Shown: one piece after another, positions 27,147 to 36,797 of the stretch | Layout: each line of letters begins with the position of its first letter | Position numbering within the stretch: the stretch's first letter is position 1 | Source: Mucilaginibacter kameinonensis | GTDB taxonomy: Bacteria; Bacteroidota; Bacteroidia; Sphingobacteriales; Sphingobacteriaceae | Direction: 5' to 3' | Assembly: GCF_003675385.1 (NCBI RefSeq) | Contig: NZ_RCWZ01000001.1 | Location: 868,001-932,000 of the forward strand | DNA: 64,000 nt | Notes under the pieces: generated by a model | What the model was told of the DNA's origin: nothing | Seen by the model: the letters and a program-made list of their open reading frames with translations, nothing else | Databases searched by the model: none | Made by a program: the position numbers and the translations under genes

Positions 27147-27449
27147 CTTTGGTGTTGTTTTAGAAAGTAAGGGCAATACAATGCCATGAAAAGAATTGCT
27201 TCTTTTTTAAAATTTGTAAACAAGTTTTTGTTAGTTCCCGGCGTGTTTTGCCGATTTTAGGGGTTAGTAATTATGAGATATAGGCGATTGTTTTCATAGT
27301 GTTCATGTTTTTAAATTTAAATTTTGGCAAAACAATCCCACCTGACCCGGAGGTCATTTTTTTGACTTTATTAAATTTATATTGCCGGATTACCCGGAAA
27401 TGGTAATTGTGTTGCTTTTTACATTAAGATGCAAAAACAGGGGTGTTGG

Positions 27450-27671
27450 TTACAGATTATTTTCACTTTTTAATGCAGGCATTAAATTTTTTGCCATATC
27501 CTTAATAATTCTAAAGGTAATTGGCATGTCATTTTCACAAACAAGGTTTGACGAGTGGTGGGCTATCCGGTTGTTTACAAGCGATTTGCCTTGTTGTTGC
27601 AACAGGAAGTAAAAAGGAATAATAAGCCCGCTAAAAATTAGCAGGCTTATATATTTAAATATTGTTTTCAT
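27450..27671 (-). CDS. Possible 73-residue exported protein
   Basis: Starts MKTIFKYISLLIFSGLIIPFYFLLQQ, a signal-anchor-like segment, with no known domain after it (single Cys near residue 46). It begins 11 nt after the stop of the PspC gene in the same direction, which supports a real gene, but there is no homology I can recall. Confidence 0.45.
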   Translation of the reverse strand: MKTIFKYISLLIFSGLIIPFYFLLQQQGKSLVNNRIAHHSSNLVCENDMPITFRIIKDMAKNLMPALKSENNL

Positions 27672-27682
27672 AGGATAATGTT

Positions 27683-29365
27683 TTATCGTGCTTGTACTGT
27701 CGAAGTATCCGCGCTTGCAGATGTTGTATCCTGTTGTTGGAGAGCTTTCAGGCTATCGGCTTTTAATTTGGCAGCCTTTATAGGATCAACTTTGCATTCC
27801 AATCCGTTTGCGGTCATGATATAAGTGGCCGTGGTAATGCCGTCGCCTTCGCTTTTGCACTCGTATATATTAAAGTTGATGTTGCGGTCGAGTTTCTGAT
27901 CGATAATGATTTTGGCATTCAGCGGAACTTTCAGGGTTAGGTGCAGCTCCTGTCCGCGCCATAAAAAGCCTTTTGGCATTTCCAGGTGACGGTCAAAATT
28001 CAATACCGAATCTTTTTGCTCAAAACGGTAAGATGAACTGCGCGCGTTGATCAGAGCTTCCTCCAGATTGGTACCTCTGGCACTGAAAGTTTCGATCAGT
28101 ACCGGCTGCGGCACGTCGCTTTTTTCAATATCGATGTTAACACTACGGTTTGGCATGTCATCACCATTAAAGTCGTCATCTAAAATGATCATGCCTTTAA
28201 AGCGTTCATTTATTCTGAGGCGGGTGCTGTCTTCATTGCTTAAATACTTGGTGTCATTCAACTGCAGGTAATAGGTATTATTAGCAGTTGGCTTAATCTT
28301 AATGGTTTGGGTAAACTTACCACCCTCGCGGAAGCTGGCCGCGGTTTTTACACCATAGTATGAAACCGCGCCTAATGAGGCCAGCCAGATACATAATAAA
28401 ACGGTGCCGATTGAACGGTTAAAAGAAACCTTTTTAAACAAAAAGCCGATGGTTGTTAATATAACAGCTAATAAAGGTATCGACAGCACTAAAAAGGCGC
28501 TCAGCATAAAAATGCCATTGGCCTGGTGATTAGTGATATTGAAAGGGAACAAATTATAGATGCCCATGTTACCTGCGGTAAATAACGCCACAAGCGAAAC
28601 AATAAGCGCTATGGTCATGCCAAGACAGGCTAACAAAATAGCAGCAGCCACTACTTTACCAAGAAAACTGCCGGTGCCCTTTAAGAAAGCAGCCAGGTGT
28701 TCAATAATATCGCTGATAAGATCGCGTACCTGGTAAATGAAAGGTTTGGCCTCATGCTTAAAGTTTTGAAGGTTTTCGCGTACGGTGCTTAGTTCCTCTT
28801 CAAAATTCCTTTTAAAGCCTTTCAGGTTTTGTTTTTCGCCTTTCATGGCCATTCGGTCGGCACGGGTAATGGCCTTTGGCACAACCATCCATAATATAAT
28901 ATATATAACAAGGCCCATAGCGGCAAAGGGAACCATGATAGCAAAGGCTAATCGTACCCAGGCCGGGTTAATGTCAAAATAATTGGCGATACCGGCGCAT
29001 ACACCACTAATCAGATGGTCATCCGGATCGCGGAAAAGCCTGCGGCGTTCGGTATTATATTCAAAAGGATTGCTGCCTGAGGTTTTACTGTCAGATTCGG
29101 CGGTTTCAAAATCCTGCACACTGCCCATTTGCCCGGTAACTTCCTGTACGTCGGCCTCAACAATAACTTGTTTGGCATCGCGCGCCAGGATTTCGTTAAA
29201 CATTTCGGCAATGCGGTTTTCAATGTCGGTGGTGATCTCCAGGCTATCGGCCGAAGTTGAAAAATGACGTTTTACATCCGTCATATAATTCTTCAGCACT
29301 TCGTAGGCATCTTCTTCAATATGAAAAACCATGCCGTTTATATTTATGATAATTGTTTTGTTCAT
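27683..29365 (-). CDS. PspC-domain membrane protein
   Basis: 560 residues. An N-terminal cytosolic region (1-100; MNKTIIININGMVFHIEEDAYEVLKNYM) is followed by a PspC domain (about 108-170: LFRDPDDHLISGVCAGIANYFDI... IYIILWMVVPKA), several more transmembrane segments (near 235-345), and a C-terminal beta-rich domain (350-535) with no clear family. PspC proteins sense or respond to envelope stress. It follows a PadR regulator by 23 nt, a common pair in Bacteroidota. Confidence 0.88.
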   Translation of the reverse strand: MNKTIIININGMVFHIEEDAYEVLKNYMTDVKRHFSTSADSLEITTDIENRIAEMFNEILARDAKQVIVEADVQEVTGQMGSVQDFETAESDSKTSGSNPFEYNTERRRLFRDPDDHLISGVCAGIANYFDINPAWVRLAFAIMVPFAAMGLVIYIILWMVVPKAITRADRMAMKGEKQNLKGFKRNFEEELSTVRENLQNFKHEAKPFIYQVRDLISDIIEHLAAFLKGTGSFLGKVVAAAILLACLGMTIALIVSLVALFTAGNMGIYNLFPFNITNHQANGIFMLSAFLVLSIPLLAVILTTIGFLFKKVSFNRSIGTVLLCIWLASLGAVSYYGVKTAASFREGGKFTQTIKIKPTANNTYYLQLNDTKYLSNEDSTRLRINERFKGMIILDDDFNGDDMPNRSVNIDIEKSDVPQPVLIETFSARGTNLEEALINARSSSYRFEQKDSVLNFDRHLEMPKGFLWRGQELHLTLKVPLNAKIIIDQKLDRNINFNIYECKSEGDGITTATYIMTANGLECKVDPIKAAKLKADSLKALQQQDTTSASADTSTVQAR

Positions 29366-29388
29366 GATTAGAGTTTTTGTAGGTTTTT

Positions 29389-29721
29389 CTATTTTCTGTC
29401 ACCGATAGCTGTTTGAACAGCAAATACCAGTTCCTGCCAGGTTTTATCCAATTGTTCAAGTACCGCGCGGCCCTCGTCCGAGAGTACATAATACTTTCGG
29501 GGCGGACCGGAAATCGACTCCACCCAGTTGTACGTGAGCAGGCCGTTATTTTTTAAGCGGGTTAAAAGAGGATACAGAGTACCCTCAACTACAAGCAGTT
29601 GGGCTTTCTTAAGTTCAGCAATTATGTCTGATGCATATGTTTCGCCCTTTGCTATGATGGAGAGAATGCAATACTCCAGTATGCCTTTCCTCATTTGGGT
29701 TTGGGTGTTTTCGACGATCAT
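29389..29721 (-). CDS. PadR-family transcriptional regulator
   Basis: A 110-residue winged-helix repressor of the short PadR class: TQMRKGILEYCILSIIAKGET, DIIAELKKAQLLVVEGTLYPLL (recognition helix region) and NGLLTYNWVESISGPPRKYYVLS. It lacks the long C-terminal dimer arm of classical PadR. It precedes the PspC gene and probably represses both. A perfect TAnnTTTG box on the minus strand (29726-29733) ends just 4 nt before its ATG. Confidence 0.93.
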   Translation of the reverse strand: MIVENTQTQMRKGILEYCILSIIAKGETYASDIIAELKKAQLLVVEGTLYPLLTRLKNNGLLTYNWVESISGPPRKYYVLSDEGRAVLEQLDKTWQELVFAVQTAIGDRK

Positions 29722-29725
29722 AATA

Positions 29726-29761
29726 CAAAGATATATGTTTTAGATTGTATTATGCAATACA
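29726..29761 (-). promoter_or_regulatory. PadR promoter and candidate operator
   Basis: Minus-strand TATCTTTG (29726-29733) is a perfect -7 box. TGTATT-ATGC-AATACA (29746-29761) is a perfect 6-bp inverted repeat 12 nt upstream, in the place of the -33 box, and fits the ATGT/ACAT style of PadR operators. Confidence 0.5.
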
Positions 29762-29834
29762 TAGTACTATAATTATTATTGTTTTAGCTGAAACTTGGCT
29801 TTTTGAAAAAAAAATGACGTTTTAAAAGAAATTA

Positions 29835-29866
29835 CTTGACTTTTTGATAACGTAACATTACTTTTA
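29835..29866 (+). promoter_or_regulatory. Candidate promoter of the first SusC operon
   Basis: CTTG (29835-29838), then 20 nt, then TACTTTTA (29859-29866), one mismatch from TAnnTTTG. A leader of ~35 nt would follow. Confidence 0.4.
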
Positions 29867-29904
29867 TGATTAATTAACTATTAACTGATCTTATTATTAA
29901 CGAA

Positions 29905-32900
29905 ATGAAAAAACTTCTACTCGTAAGTTTGTGCTTACTTGTGTTGTCTATGACGCAAGTATTCGCGCAAAATCGTACAGTTACTGGTACAGTTACGGCC
30001 AAGGATGATGGCCTACCCATCCCAGGGGTAACAGTAAAAGTAAAGGGTACTACAATCGGTACCCAAACTAACGCAGCCGGTAAATTCTCTCTCAGCATCC
30101 CGGCAAATTCAACACTTGTTTTCTCGTTCATCAGCTACGAAACACAGGAAATTGCTTCTGCTCAGCGGATCAACTTTAATGTGGTTTTGGTTAGCGCCAG
30201 CAAGCAACTTGGTGAAGTTGTTGTACAGGGCGCGCTTGGTGTTAAAAAACAATCAAGGGCTGTTGGTTATGCGTCAACAAACGTTGATTCAAAACTTTTA
30301 ACCGAGGCTAAAGTTACCAACGCTGCAAATGGCTTAACCGGTAAAATTGCAGGTTTGCAGGTTAACACTGTAAACAACGGCGTTAACCCTGATACCCGTA
30401 TCGTTTTACGTGGTAACAGAAGTATCAACGGTAACAACCAGGCGCTGATTGTTGTTGACGGTACGCCGGTATCAAGTAACTTCCTGAACCAGATCAACCC
30501 TAATGATATTGACAACATCACGATCCTTAAAGGCGCGGGTGCATCGGCTATCTACGGTTCTGAAGGCTCAAACGGTGTGGTTTTGGTAACTACTAAACGC
30601 GGTAATGGTACTCCTACCGTTACTTACAGCAACACAACCCAGGTTGAAAACTTCTCTTACTTCCCTAAATTACAAAGGCAGTTTGGTGGTGGTGCAGGCG
30701 AGATCATCGATCCGTTAACAGGTGCTTACGGTTATGTGCCTTATGAAAACCAATCATTTGGCCCTATGTTTGATGGTTCAACCGTACCATTGGGTGCTCC
30801 ACGTTCAGACGGTAGTACTCCTATGGTTAAGTACTCGTCAACCGGTAAAGATCCTCGTTTAGCTGTATTCAATACAGGTTTAACTGAGCAAAATGATGTT
30901 TCTTACCAGTACGGTGATGAAAAAGGTACTTTCTTTTTCTCTGCACAGGATGTTTATACTAAAGGTGTAGTTCCAAATGACAGGAACCGCAGGGATGGTA
31001 TAACTGTAGCCGGTTCAAGAAACTATGGTATCTTCAAAACAGATTATCGCGTTCAGTACACTCAAACTAATACCAGCGTATCTGGTCCTGACTTTTTTCA
31101 GGGTCGTGGTTTTTACTGGAACGTACTTAATCAGCAAGCAAACGCGCCTTTAACAGATTATAAAGATCTTAACAGCAGGTATGGCAGTGTCGATGGTTTC
31201 TATAACGCTTACTATCCAAACCCATACTGGCAAACAGTAAACTCTCGTCAAAACACGCGTAAAGACGCGCTTATTGGTAATGCTACAATCACCTTATCTC
31301 CGGTTAAATGGTTTGATGCTCAGTACAAGGTGTCCGCTTCATACGGCTGGCAACAATACAGGGCTACCAACGCGCAGGTTGATTTTAGCCCTTACGCTAT
31401 TGCCGATACTTACACCGATGCTGATGGAAATACTTACCACACAGGTAACATCGCTTCGCAGGTTAAATTTAAACCAGGTAGTGTCGCGGACGCTGATGTA
31501 TTTGGCGATGGTACCGGTAACGGTTACTCACGTTTACAAGGCGATTTGTTCCTGACCTTTAAACATAAAATAGGCGATTTTAGCGGTAGCTTATTGTTAG
31601 GTAACTCTATCTATACTAAAAAACTTAAATTTGTACAAAACGGTGCCAACAACCTGTTGTTAAAAGATTTTTACAATTTGGCTTACCGTACAGGTGACGT
31701 TACTGCAAGCACAGGTTACCTTGAGCAAAACCTCGTTGGTTTCTTTGGCGATTTTAACTTAAGCTATAAAGACTGGGCATTTTTAGAAGTAACCGGCCGT
31801 AGTGATAAAACATCATTGTTAGCTAAGCAAAACAGGTCATTCTTCTATCCTTCTGCTAAATTATCATTGGTACTTACAGATGCTATTCCATCATTAAAGA
31901 AAATAGACTTCTTATCATATTTAAAAGTAAGGGGAAGCTATAGTAAGGTAGGTCAGGTAGATGTTAGCCCTTATGCGTTGCAAAATGTATTTGCAAGCGC
32001 AGGCGGTTATCCATACGGCAGCATTGCTTCGGTGGCGTTAAGTTCAAACTTAAATAACCCTAACCTTAAACCAGAGCTATCTTATGAGCAGGAATATGGT
32101 TTGGAATTAGGTTTATTTGATAACCGTGTTTACATCAACTCAAGCTATTACAATACACACACTAAAAACCAAACTTTTGGTGTATTAATTTCTCCGGCTT
32201 CAGGTTACTCATCGGCAGTTCAAAACGCGGGCGAGTTACAGAACAAAGGCTGGGAGTTTGAAGTGAAGGCTTCTCCGGTTGTTAAAGCGGGTGGCTTTTC
32301 ATGGGATTTAGGTGCTAACTTATCGCTATTCCAATCAAAAGTATTGTCGTTGTTACCAGGTGTTCAGTCATTCAATATTCCTTTTGCAAACGGAGCGAAA
32401 AGTACAAGTTATGCTGTAGTGGGTAAACCTTACCCAATGATCATGGGTACCGATGTTTATCGCGATCCTCAGGGCCATGTTATTGTTGATGCCAATAGCG
32501 GTTTGCCGTCACTTAACCCTGCTACTCAGGAATTAGGCAACGCGGCCCCTAAATATATCCTTGGTTTTACAACTGCCTTCAAGTATAAATTTGTAACCTT
32601 ATCAGCAGTAGCTGAGTATCGTGGTGGTTACAGCATTTATAACGCGGTGGGCAGGGCCTTGAACTTTACAGGTACGTCTGCTATTTCGGCTTCGGCAGGT
32701 CGTCAGCCATTTGTATATCCTAATTCGGTTATCCAAACAGGCCCTAACACCTACGCTCAAAATACCAACGTATCTGTTAATGACGGTAACGCCGGATTCT
32801 GGACTAACTCAGCTTACTACACTTCAACTGCCGCTTACGTAAGTAGCGCAGCTTTCTGGAAATTAAGAGAAGTTGCCTTAAACTTCGATCTTTACCAGTT

Positions 32901-33096
32901 TATTAAAGGTCAGAAATATATTAAAGGTTTAACATTTGGTTTAGTAGGTCGTAACCTGTTAATGTTCAGGCCTAAGAGCAACCCATGGACAGACCCCGAA
33001 TATAGCGTAGATAACTCAAACGCAGTTGGTCAAACTACAGAAGATCAAACTCCGCCAACAAGGATCTATGGAGCTAACCTTACTGTTAAATTTTAA
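29905..33096 (+). CDS. SusC/RagA-family TonB-linked outer membrane transporter
   Basis: 1063 residues. A signal peptide ending MTQVFAQ, then a carboxypeptidase-regulatory-like domain (about 20-105: VTGTVTAKDDGLPIPGVTVKVKG), a TonB-box/plug region (GEVVVQGALGVKKQSRAVGYAS... LIVVDGTPVSS... ILKGAGASAIYGSEGSNGVVLVTTKRG, about 105-235) and a 22-strand-type barrel to the C-terminal F. There is no STN domain, so it is not a FecIR-type transducer. It partners the SusD-like lipoprotein next to it to import an oligomer; the substrate is not predictable because no hydrolase is encoded in the operon. Confidence 0.95.
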   Translation: MKKLLLVSLCLLVLSMTQVFAQNRTVTGTVTAKDDGLPIPGVTVKVKGTTIGTQTNAAGKFSLSIPANSTLVFSFISYETQEIASAQRINFNVVLVSASKQLGEVVVQGALGVKKQSRAVGYASTNVDSKLLTEAKVTNAANGLTGKIAGLQVNTVNNGVNPDTRIVLRGNRSINGNNQALIVVDGTPVSSNFLNQINPNDIDNITILKGAGASAIYGSEGSNGVVLVTTKRGNGTPTVTYSNTTQVENFSYFPKLQRQFGGGAGEIIDPLTGAYGYVPYENQSFGPMFDGSTVPLGAPRSDGSTPMVKYSSTGKDPRLAVFNTGLTEQNDVSYQYGDEKGTFFFSAQDVYTKGVVPNDRNRRDGITVAGSRNYGIFKTDYRVQYTQTNTSVSGPDFFQGRGFYWNVLNQQANAPLTDYKDLNSRYGSVDGFYNAYYPNPYWQTVNSRQNTRKDALIGNATITLSPVKWFDAQYKVSASYGWQQYRATNAQVDFSPYAIADTYTDADGNTYHTGNIASQVKFKPGSVADADVFGDGTGNGYSRLQGDLFLTFKHKIGDFSGSLLLGNSIYTKKLKFVQNGANNLLLKDFYNLAYRTGDVTASTGYLEQNLVGFFGDFNLSYKDWAFLEVTGRSDKTSLLAKQNRSFFYPSAKLSLVLTDAIPSLKKIDFLSYLKVRGSYSKVGQVDVSPYALQNVFASAGGYPYGSIASVALSSNLNNPNLKPELSYEQEYGLELGLFDNRVYINSSYYNTHTKNQTFGVLISPASGYSSAVQNAGELQNKGWEFEVKASPVVKAGGFSWDLGANLSLFQSKVLSLLPGVQSFNIPFANGAKSTSYAVVGKPYPMIMGTDVYRDPQGHVIVDANSGLPSLNPATQELGNAAPKYILGFTTAFKYKFVTLSAVAEYRGGYSIYNAVGRALNFTGTSAISASAGRQPFVYPNSVIQTGPNTYAQNTNVSVNDGNAGFWTNSAYYTSTAAYVSSAAFWKLREVALNFDLYQFIKGQKYIKGLTFGLVGRNLLMFRPKSNPWTDPEYSVDNSNAVGQTTEDQTPPTRIYGANLTVKF

Positions 33097-33110
33097 AATT
33101 GTATAAGATC

Positions 33111-34634
33111 ATGAAAAAATATATCATATATTCTTTAATGCTGATTGCAGGTGCGGTTAGCAGTTGTAAGAAGAATTTCTTTGACTTAACGAATCCGAAC
33201 CAACCCACGTCGGCCTCAGCGGCATTGGTGTTGCCCAGTGCTTTAAGTACATCGGCAGCCATTATCAACGCTAATTATACCATTTATGGTTATTGGATGG
33301 GGTATTTGTCGCCTGCTGCAGGTTATGCGCCAAGTCAATCTACGTTGACTTATAACTTTACAACAACCGATTACCAGGTTTGGACAGGTTATTACTTAAA
33401 CCTTGCCAACTATGATTATATCCTGAAACAAACCGCTGGTGATAAAACTCAGGTTTATTTTAATTCAATAGCACAGATCATGACTGCTTACGGGTTTGAA
33501 GGCTTGGTTGATAACTACAACAATGTCCCTTATACCAAAGCTTTTCAGGGTTCAGCTAACTTGTTGCCAACATATGATAAAGCCCCGGATATTTATGCCG
33601 ACCTGATCAAAAGGCTTGATGGCGCAATTGCTGCTATTAACGCTGCTGATACCAAAGTAGCGGTAAGCCCAACATCTGCCGATATTGTATTTGGTGGTGA
33701 TATGACCCAATGGAAAAAATTTGCCAATACCTTGAAGCTGCGTTTAATTTTAAGGCAATCAAATACATCAAATTTCGCTACTATTTCTGGTGGTATTGCA
33801 GCTACAGCTGCAGAAGGTTATCTTACAACAGATGCTGCCGCTAATCCAGGCTATCAGAACATTGATGGAAAACAGAGCCCTTTCTGGAACAATTATGGTT
33901 ATAGCCAGGCTGGTTCAACCAAAAATGCTTCCGTAACAGGCGGTGCTTACGCTATAAACTTATTTAAAAGCAATAGTGACCCGCGCGGGCCTATTTTTTA
34001 TCAGCCGATAAACGGCGATATTATTGGTAACGTATTTGGTGCAGCCGTTCCGGTTACCGCAAGTAATTTTGGTAATAACACTATTTCCGGAGGTTCATTT
34101 ATCAAAGGTTCCGGTTTATTGAAAAGCCCATATATGGATGCGATGCTATTTTCGGCTGCTGAATCATACTTCCTGCAAGCTGAAGCCAAATTCAGGAACT
34201 TGGGCATCTCTGGTTCTGCAACAGCCGAAGCACTTTACAATTCAGGTATCAAGGCATCGTTTGAAACAGCTTACATTTCTTATACCGGTACAAACAAAGT
34301 TATTAACAATACTGCTGCCGACAATGATGCGACTACCTACTATTCGCAACAGAGAGTAAACATTAATTACGCTGCGTCAACCGATAAGTTACAGGCCATT
34401 ATTTACCAAAAGTATTTCGCTTTAACTGGCTATAATATGCTGGAAGCGTATAATGAATACAGAAGGACAGGTTTCCCCAATCCTCCGGCTTCAGTAGCGA
34501 GTGGCGCTTTAGGTGGCGGTAAATTACCAACCCGTATTTTTTACCCAGATACCGAGTATAGCCAAAACTCAACTAACGTAAATGGAGAAGGTACAATAAA
34601 CCAGTTTACATCAAAAATTTTCTGGGCTAAGTAA
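33111..34634 (+). CDS. SusD/RagB-family outer membrane lipoprotein
   Basis: 507 residues from MKKYIIYSLMLIAG (33111; the frame from TTG 33099 is not used). A lipobox AVSSC gives a lipidated N-terminus. TPR-helix content and motifs such as LKLRLILRQSN and YNEYRRTGFPNPP are of the SusD-like_2 type. It caps the SusC channel encoded 14 nt upstream and binds the incoming ligand at the surface. Confidence 0.93.
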   Translation: MKKYIIYSLMLIAGAVSSCKKNFFDLTNPNQPTSASAALVLPSALSTSAAIINANYTIYGYWMGYLSPAAGYAPSQSTLTYNFTTTDYQVWTGYYLNLANYDYILKQTAGDKTQVYFNSIAQIMTAYGFEGLVDNYNNVPYTKAFQGSANLLPTYDKAPDIYADLIKRLDGAIAAINAADTKVAVSPTSADIVFGGDMTQWKKFANTLKLRLILRQSNTSNFATISGGIAATAAEGYLTTDAAANPGYQNIDGKQSPFWNNYGYSQAGSTKNASVTGGAYAINLFKSNSDPRGPIFYQPINGDIIGNVFGAAVPVTASNFGNNTISGGSFIKGSGLLKSPYMDAMLFSAAESYFLQAEAKFRNLGISGSATAEALYNSGIKASFETAYISYTGTNKVINNTAADNDATTYYSQQRVNINYAASTDKLQAIIYQKYFALTGYNMLEAYNEYRRTGFPNPPASVASGALGGGKLPTRIFYPDTEYSQNSTNVNGEGTINQFTSKIFWAK

Positions 34635-34657
34635 TAAAATATTAAAAAGAAAGAAAG

Positions 34658-35608
34658 ATGAAAATTAAATACATAACCAAAGGTTTGGCATTATTGATGC
34701 TTACCGTGTTTTTCAGCTCGTGCCTGAAAGACAGCAGATATGTTGATTTTGCTGGGTCGGGTACAATTGTTGAGTTTCCATTGGGGGGGCAGATTAATTT
34801 TTCTGCTGACGCAATTACAGAAACGCCGGATCCATCTGATAACAGTACTATAGTAAGACAGTTTGCTGTGAACGTTGCTTCGCCAGCATTGCCCACAAAA
34901 GAAACAAAGCTAACATTAGCTGTAGATAATTCAATAGTTGCAACATATAATAAAAGCCAATCAGTTGTGTCTTACGATGTTTTTCCAACTGATGCGTTTA
35001 AATTTACGAACACCAGCGTAACTATACCTGCGGGCCAAAGGGTTGCTATAGTTTCGGTTACTTTTTACAAAGCGAAACTTGATCCATCAAAGAGCTATAT
35101 GCTACCTATAAAAATAGCTGATGCTGGTGGTTTAAATATAAGTGCTAATAAAGGCATACATTATTACCATATCATAGGTAACGATTTTGCGGGTACTTAT
35201 ACCTATGACTACAGAAGGTTCCAAAATGGTACTGGCCCTGGTGCCGGTAAAATTCCTTCTAAGGGTGAGGGATTGGCGCCTGATATCAGTAATACGCAGA
35301 CGGTAGCAATTAGCCCAATAACACCAACTTCATTCTCAATGGTTACAAATTATAATGGTCAGAATGTAGCTTACACTGTTTCATTTACAAGAACTGTTGA
35401 TGGTAGCGTTATTCGTTACAGCGATTGGCAAGTTACGTTTGACAAAGATAATTTGGCTAAATGGTCAGATGCCGGTATAACAAATAAAGTAGCTCCGGCA
35501 TTTACGGTGCCTCCACCGGCTACAAGTGCCGATCCGAAGTTCTTTGAATTGAATTATGTTTCAGGCGGTGCCTCTGGCAGGTACATTGATGATACATATC
35601 ACCAATAA
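34658..35608 (+). CDS. DUF1735-type surface lipoprotein
   Basis: 316 residues with a lipobox (FFSSCLKDSRY). An immunoglobulin-like N-terminal domain (DUF1735, about 35-165: TLAVDNSIVATYN, FKFTNTSVTIPAGQRVAIVSVTF, DPSKSYMLPIKIADA) and a C-terminal beta-rich region follow. Such proteins accompany SusCD and often bind glycan or act as accessory surface binders. It starts 23 nt after the susD gene and ends the operon at a terminator. Confidence 0.85.
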   Translation: MKIKYITKGLALLMLTVFFSSCLKDSRYVDFAGSGTIVEFPLGGQINFSADAITETPDPSDNSTIVRQFAVNVASPALPTKETKLTLAVDNSIVATYNKSQSVVSYDVFPTDAFKFTNTSVTIPAGQRVAIVSVTFYKAKLDPSKSYMLPIKIADAGGLNISANKGIHYYHIIGNDFAGTYTYDYRRFQNGTGPGAGKIPSKGEGLAPDISNTQTVAISPITPTSFSMVTNYNGQNVAYTVSFTRTVDGSVIRYSDWQVTFDKDNLAKWSDAGITNKVAPAFTVPPPATSADPKFFELNYVSGGASGRYIDDTYHQ

Positions 35609-35622
35609 CATCGTATTTGATT

Positions 35623-35660
35623 TAAAAGCGGCTCCATAATTATGGGGCCGCTTTTTTTTG
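35623..35660 (+). terminator. Terminator of the first SusC operon
   Basis: Stem AAAAGCGGCTCC paired with the GGGGCCGCTTTT side, followed by eight Ts. Confidence 0.85.
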
Positions 35661-35756
35661 GGGCAACAAAATAAACCAATGTAACAAATGTGTTACTTAT
35701 TCTCTTTGTAAAGAGAGAGTTTACTAATTATATTCAAGAAATTTAAATCTTATTCT

Positions 35757-36725
35757 ATGAAAAAGTTTTTTTTGTTTTGCTTTTTGATTTTAATTCGGGG
35801 GCAATTGTTTAGTCAAACAAGCGTAGTAAGCGGAAGAATAGCAGATGTACATAATAGGCCTGTTCCTTTTGCCTTTATAGCTGATATTACCAATAAATCT
35901 GCTACCTATTCAGACTCATTAGGATCATTCTATCTCAAGGCGGCTCCCGAAGCGAAGTTAACAGTGAAAGCTTATAATTTTAATGATACCGTTGTCAATG
36001 TAGACAATCAAACTAATTTAAATATAAGTCTTAAGGGAGATGGGGCAACGTTAGCTGGAAAAAAGTTAAAGACCTCGGCGGTTTACAATTCTGATTCATT
36101 TAGTTCAAGAATAACGACTATGGCTGCTAATACTAATGCCATAGCTGTTACACGTCACCAGGATGCTACCCGGGGGAGTAGGTACTTGTATGATGCCTGG
36201 GTGCATGGATATGTTACCAGTGCAAGCGATTCGATAGTGGAGAATATACACTATTTGTTCAACTATGATAAAATAGGCGGAAGCTTATTAGTTAATAAAG
36301 ATGATAATACCATATTGCAAATAGATGGCAGCAGCTTTAAAACATTTATATTATTTGATGGCCAGGCCAAGGCGCATCCATTTGTGAAAGTACCTGCTAT
36401 TTCACCACAACGCTATGTTGAAGTGATAGCCGATGGCCCTAAATACAAAATATATAAAGATTTAGCCACTAAGCTTCACAAGGCCGATTTTGCAACTAAT
36501 GGCATAGCGTCGACAGGCAATAACTATGATGAGTATATCGATCAGGATTTTTATTATGTTGTTAAAGATGGCGGGCAGCCCGTTAAATTACAGTTGAAAA
36601 AGAAAGCATTAAAAGAGGCATTTGCCGCAGATGCCGATAAATTAAACAAGTTTATGTCGGCTGCGGGTTCGGGTGATATAGATGAGATTTATTTGAAACA
36701 GCTGGGTGAGGCGATGAATAAATAA
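35757..36725 (+). CDS. Exported protein of unknown function with N-terminal carboxypeptidase-regulatory-like domain
   Basis: 322 residues. A signal peptide ends GQLFSQ. Residues ~24-95 form a carboxypeptidase-regulatory-like fold (VVSGRIADVHNRPVPFAFIAD, LGSFYLKA). The rest is of no named family; RGSRYLYDAWVHGYV and YLFNYDKIGGSLLV are motifs seen in several Bacteroidota secreted hypothetical proteins. It is a single gene with its own terminator, after the first SusC operon. Confidence 0.7.
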   Translation: MKKFFLFCFLILIRGQLFSQTSVVSGRIADVHNRPVPFAFIADITNKSATYSDSLGSFYLKAAPEAKLTVKAYNFNDTVVNVDNQTNLNISLKGDGATLAGKKLKTSAVYNSDSFSSRITTMAANTNAIAVTRHQDATRGSRYLYDAWVHGYVTSASDSIVENIHYLFNYDKIGGSLLVNKDDNTILQIDGSSFKTFILFDGQAKAHPFVKVPAISPQRYVEVIADGPKYKIYKDLATKLHKADFATNGIASTGNNYDEYIDQDFYYVVKDGGQPVKLQLKKKALKEAFAADADKLNKFMSAAGSGDIDEIYLKQLGEAMNK

Positions 36726-36746
36726 TATCAAACCGATATTTATAAA

Positions 36747-36775
36747 AAAAGCCGGCTCAATTTGAGCCGGCTTTT
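36747..36775. terminator. Bidirectional terminator
   Basis: AAAAGCCGGCTCAA / TTGAGCCGGCTTTT, 14-bp arms almost touching, with T-runs both ways, between convergent genes. Confidence 0.88.
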
Positions 36776-36797
36776 CTTGTTTAGGTGAATTAATAAA

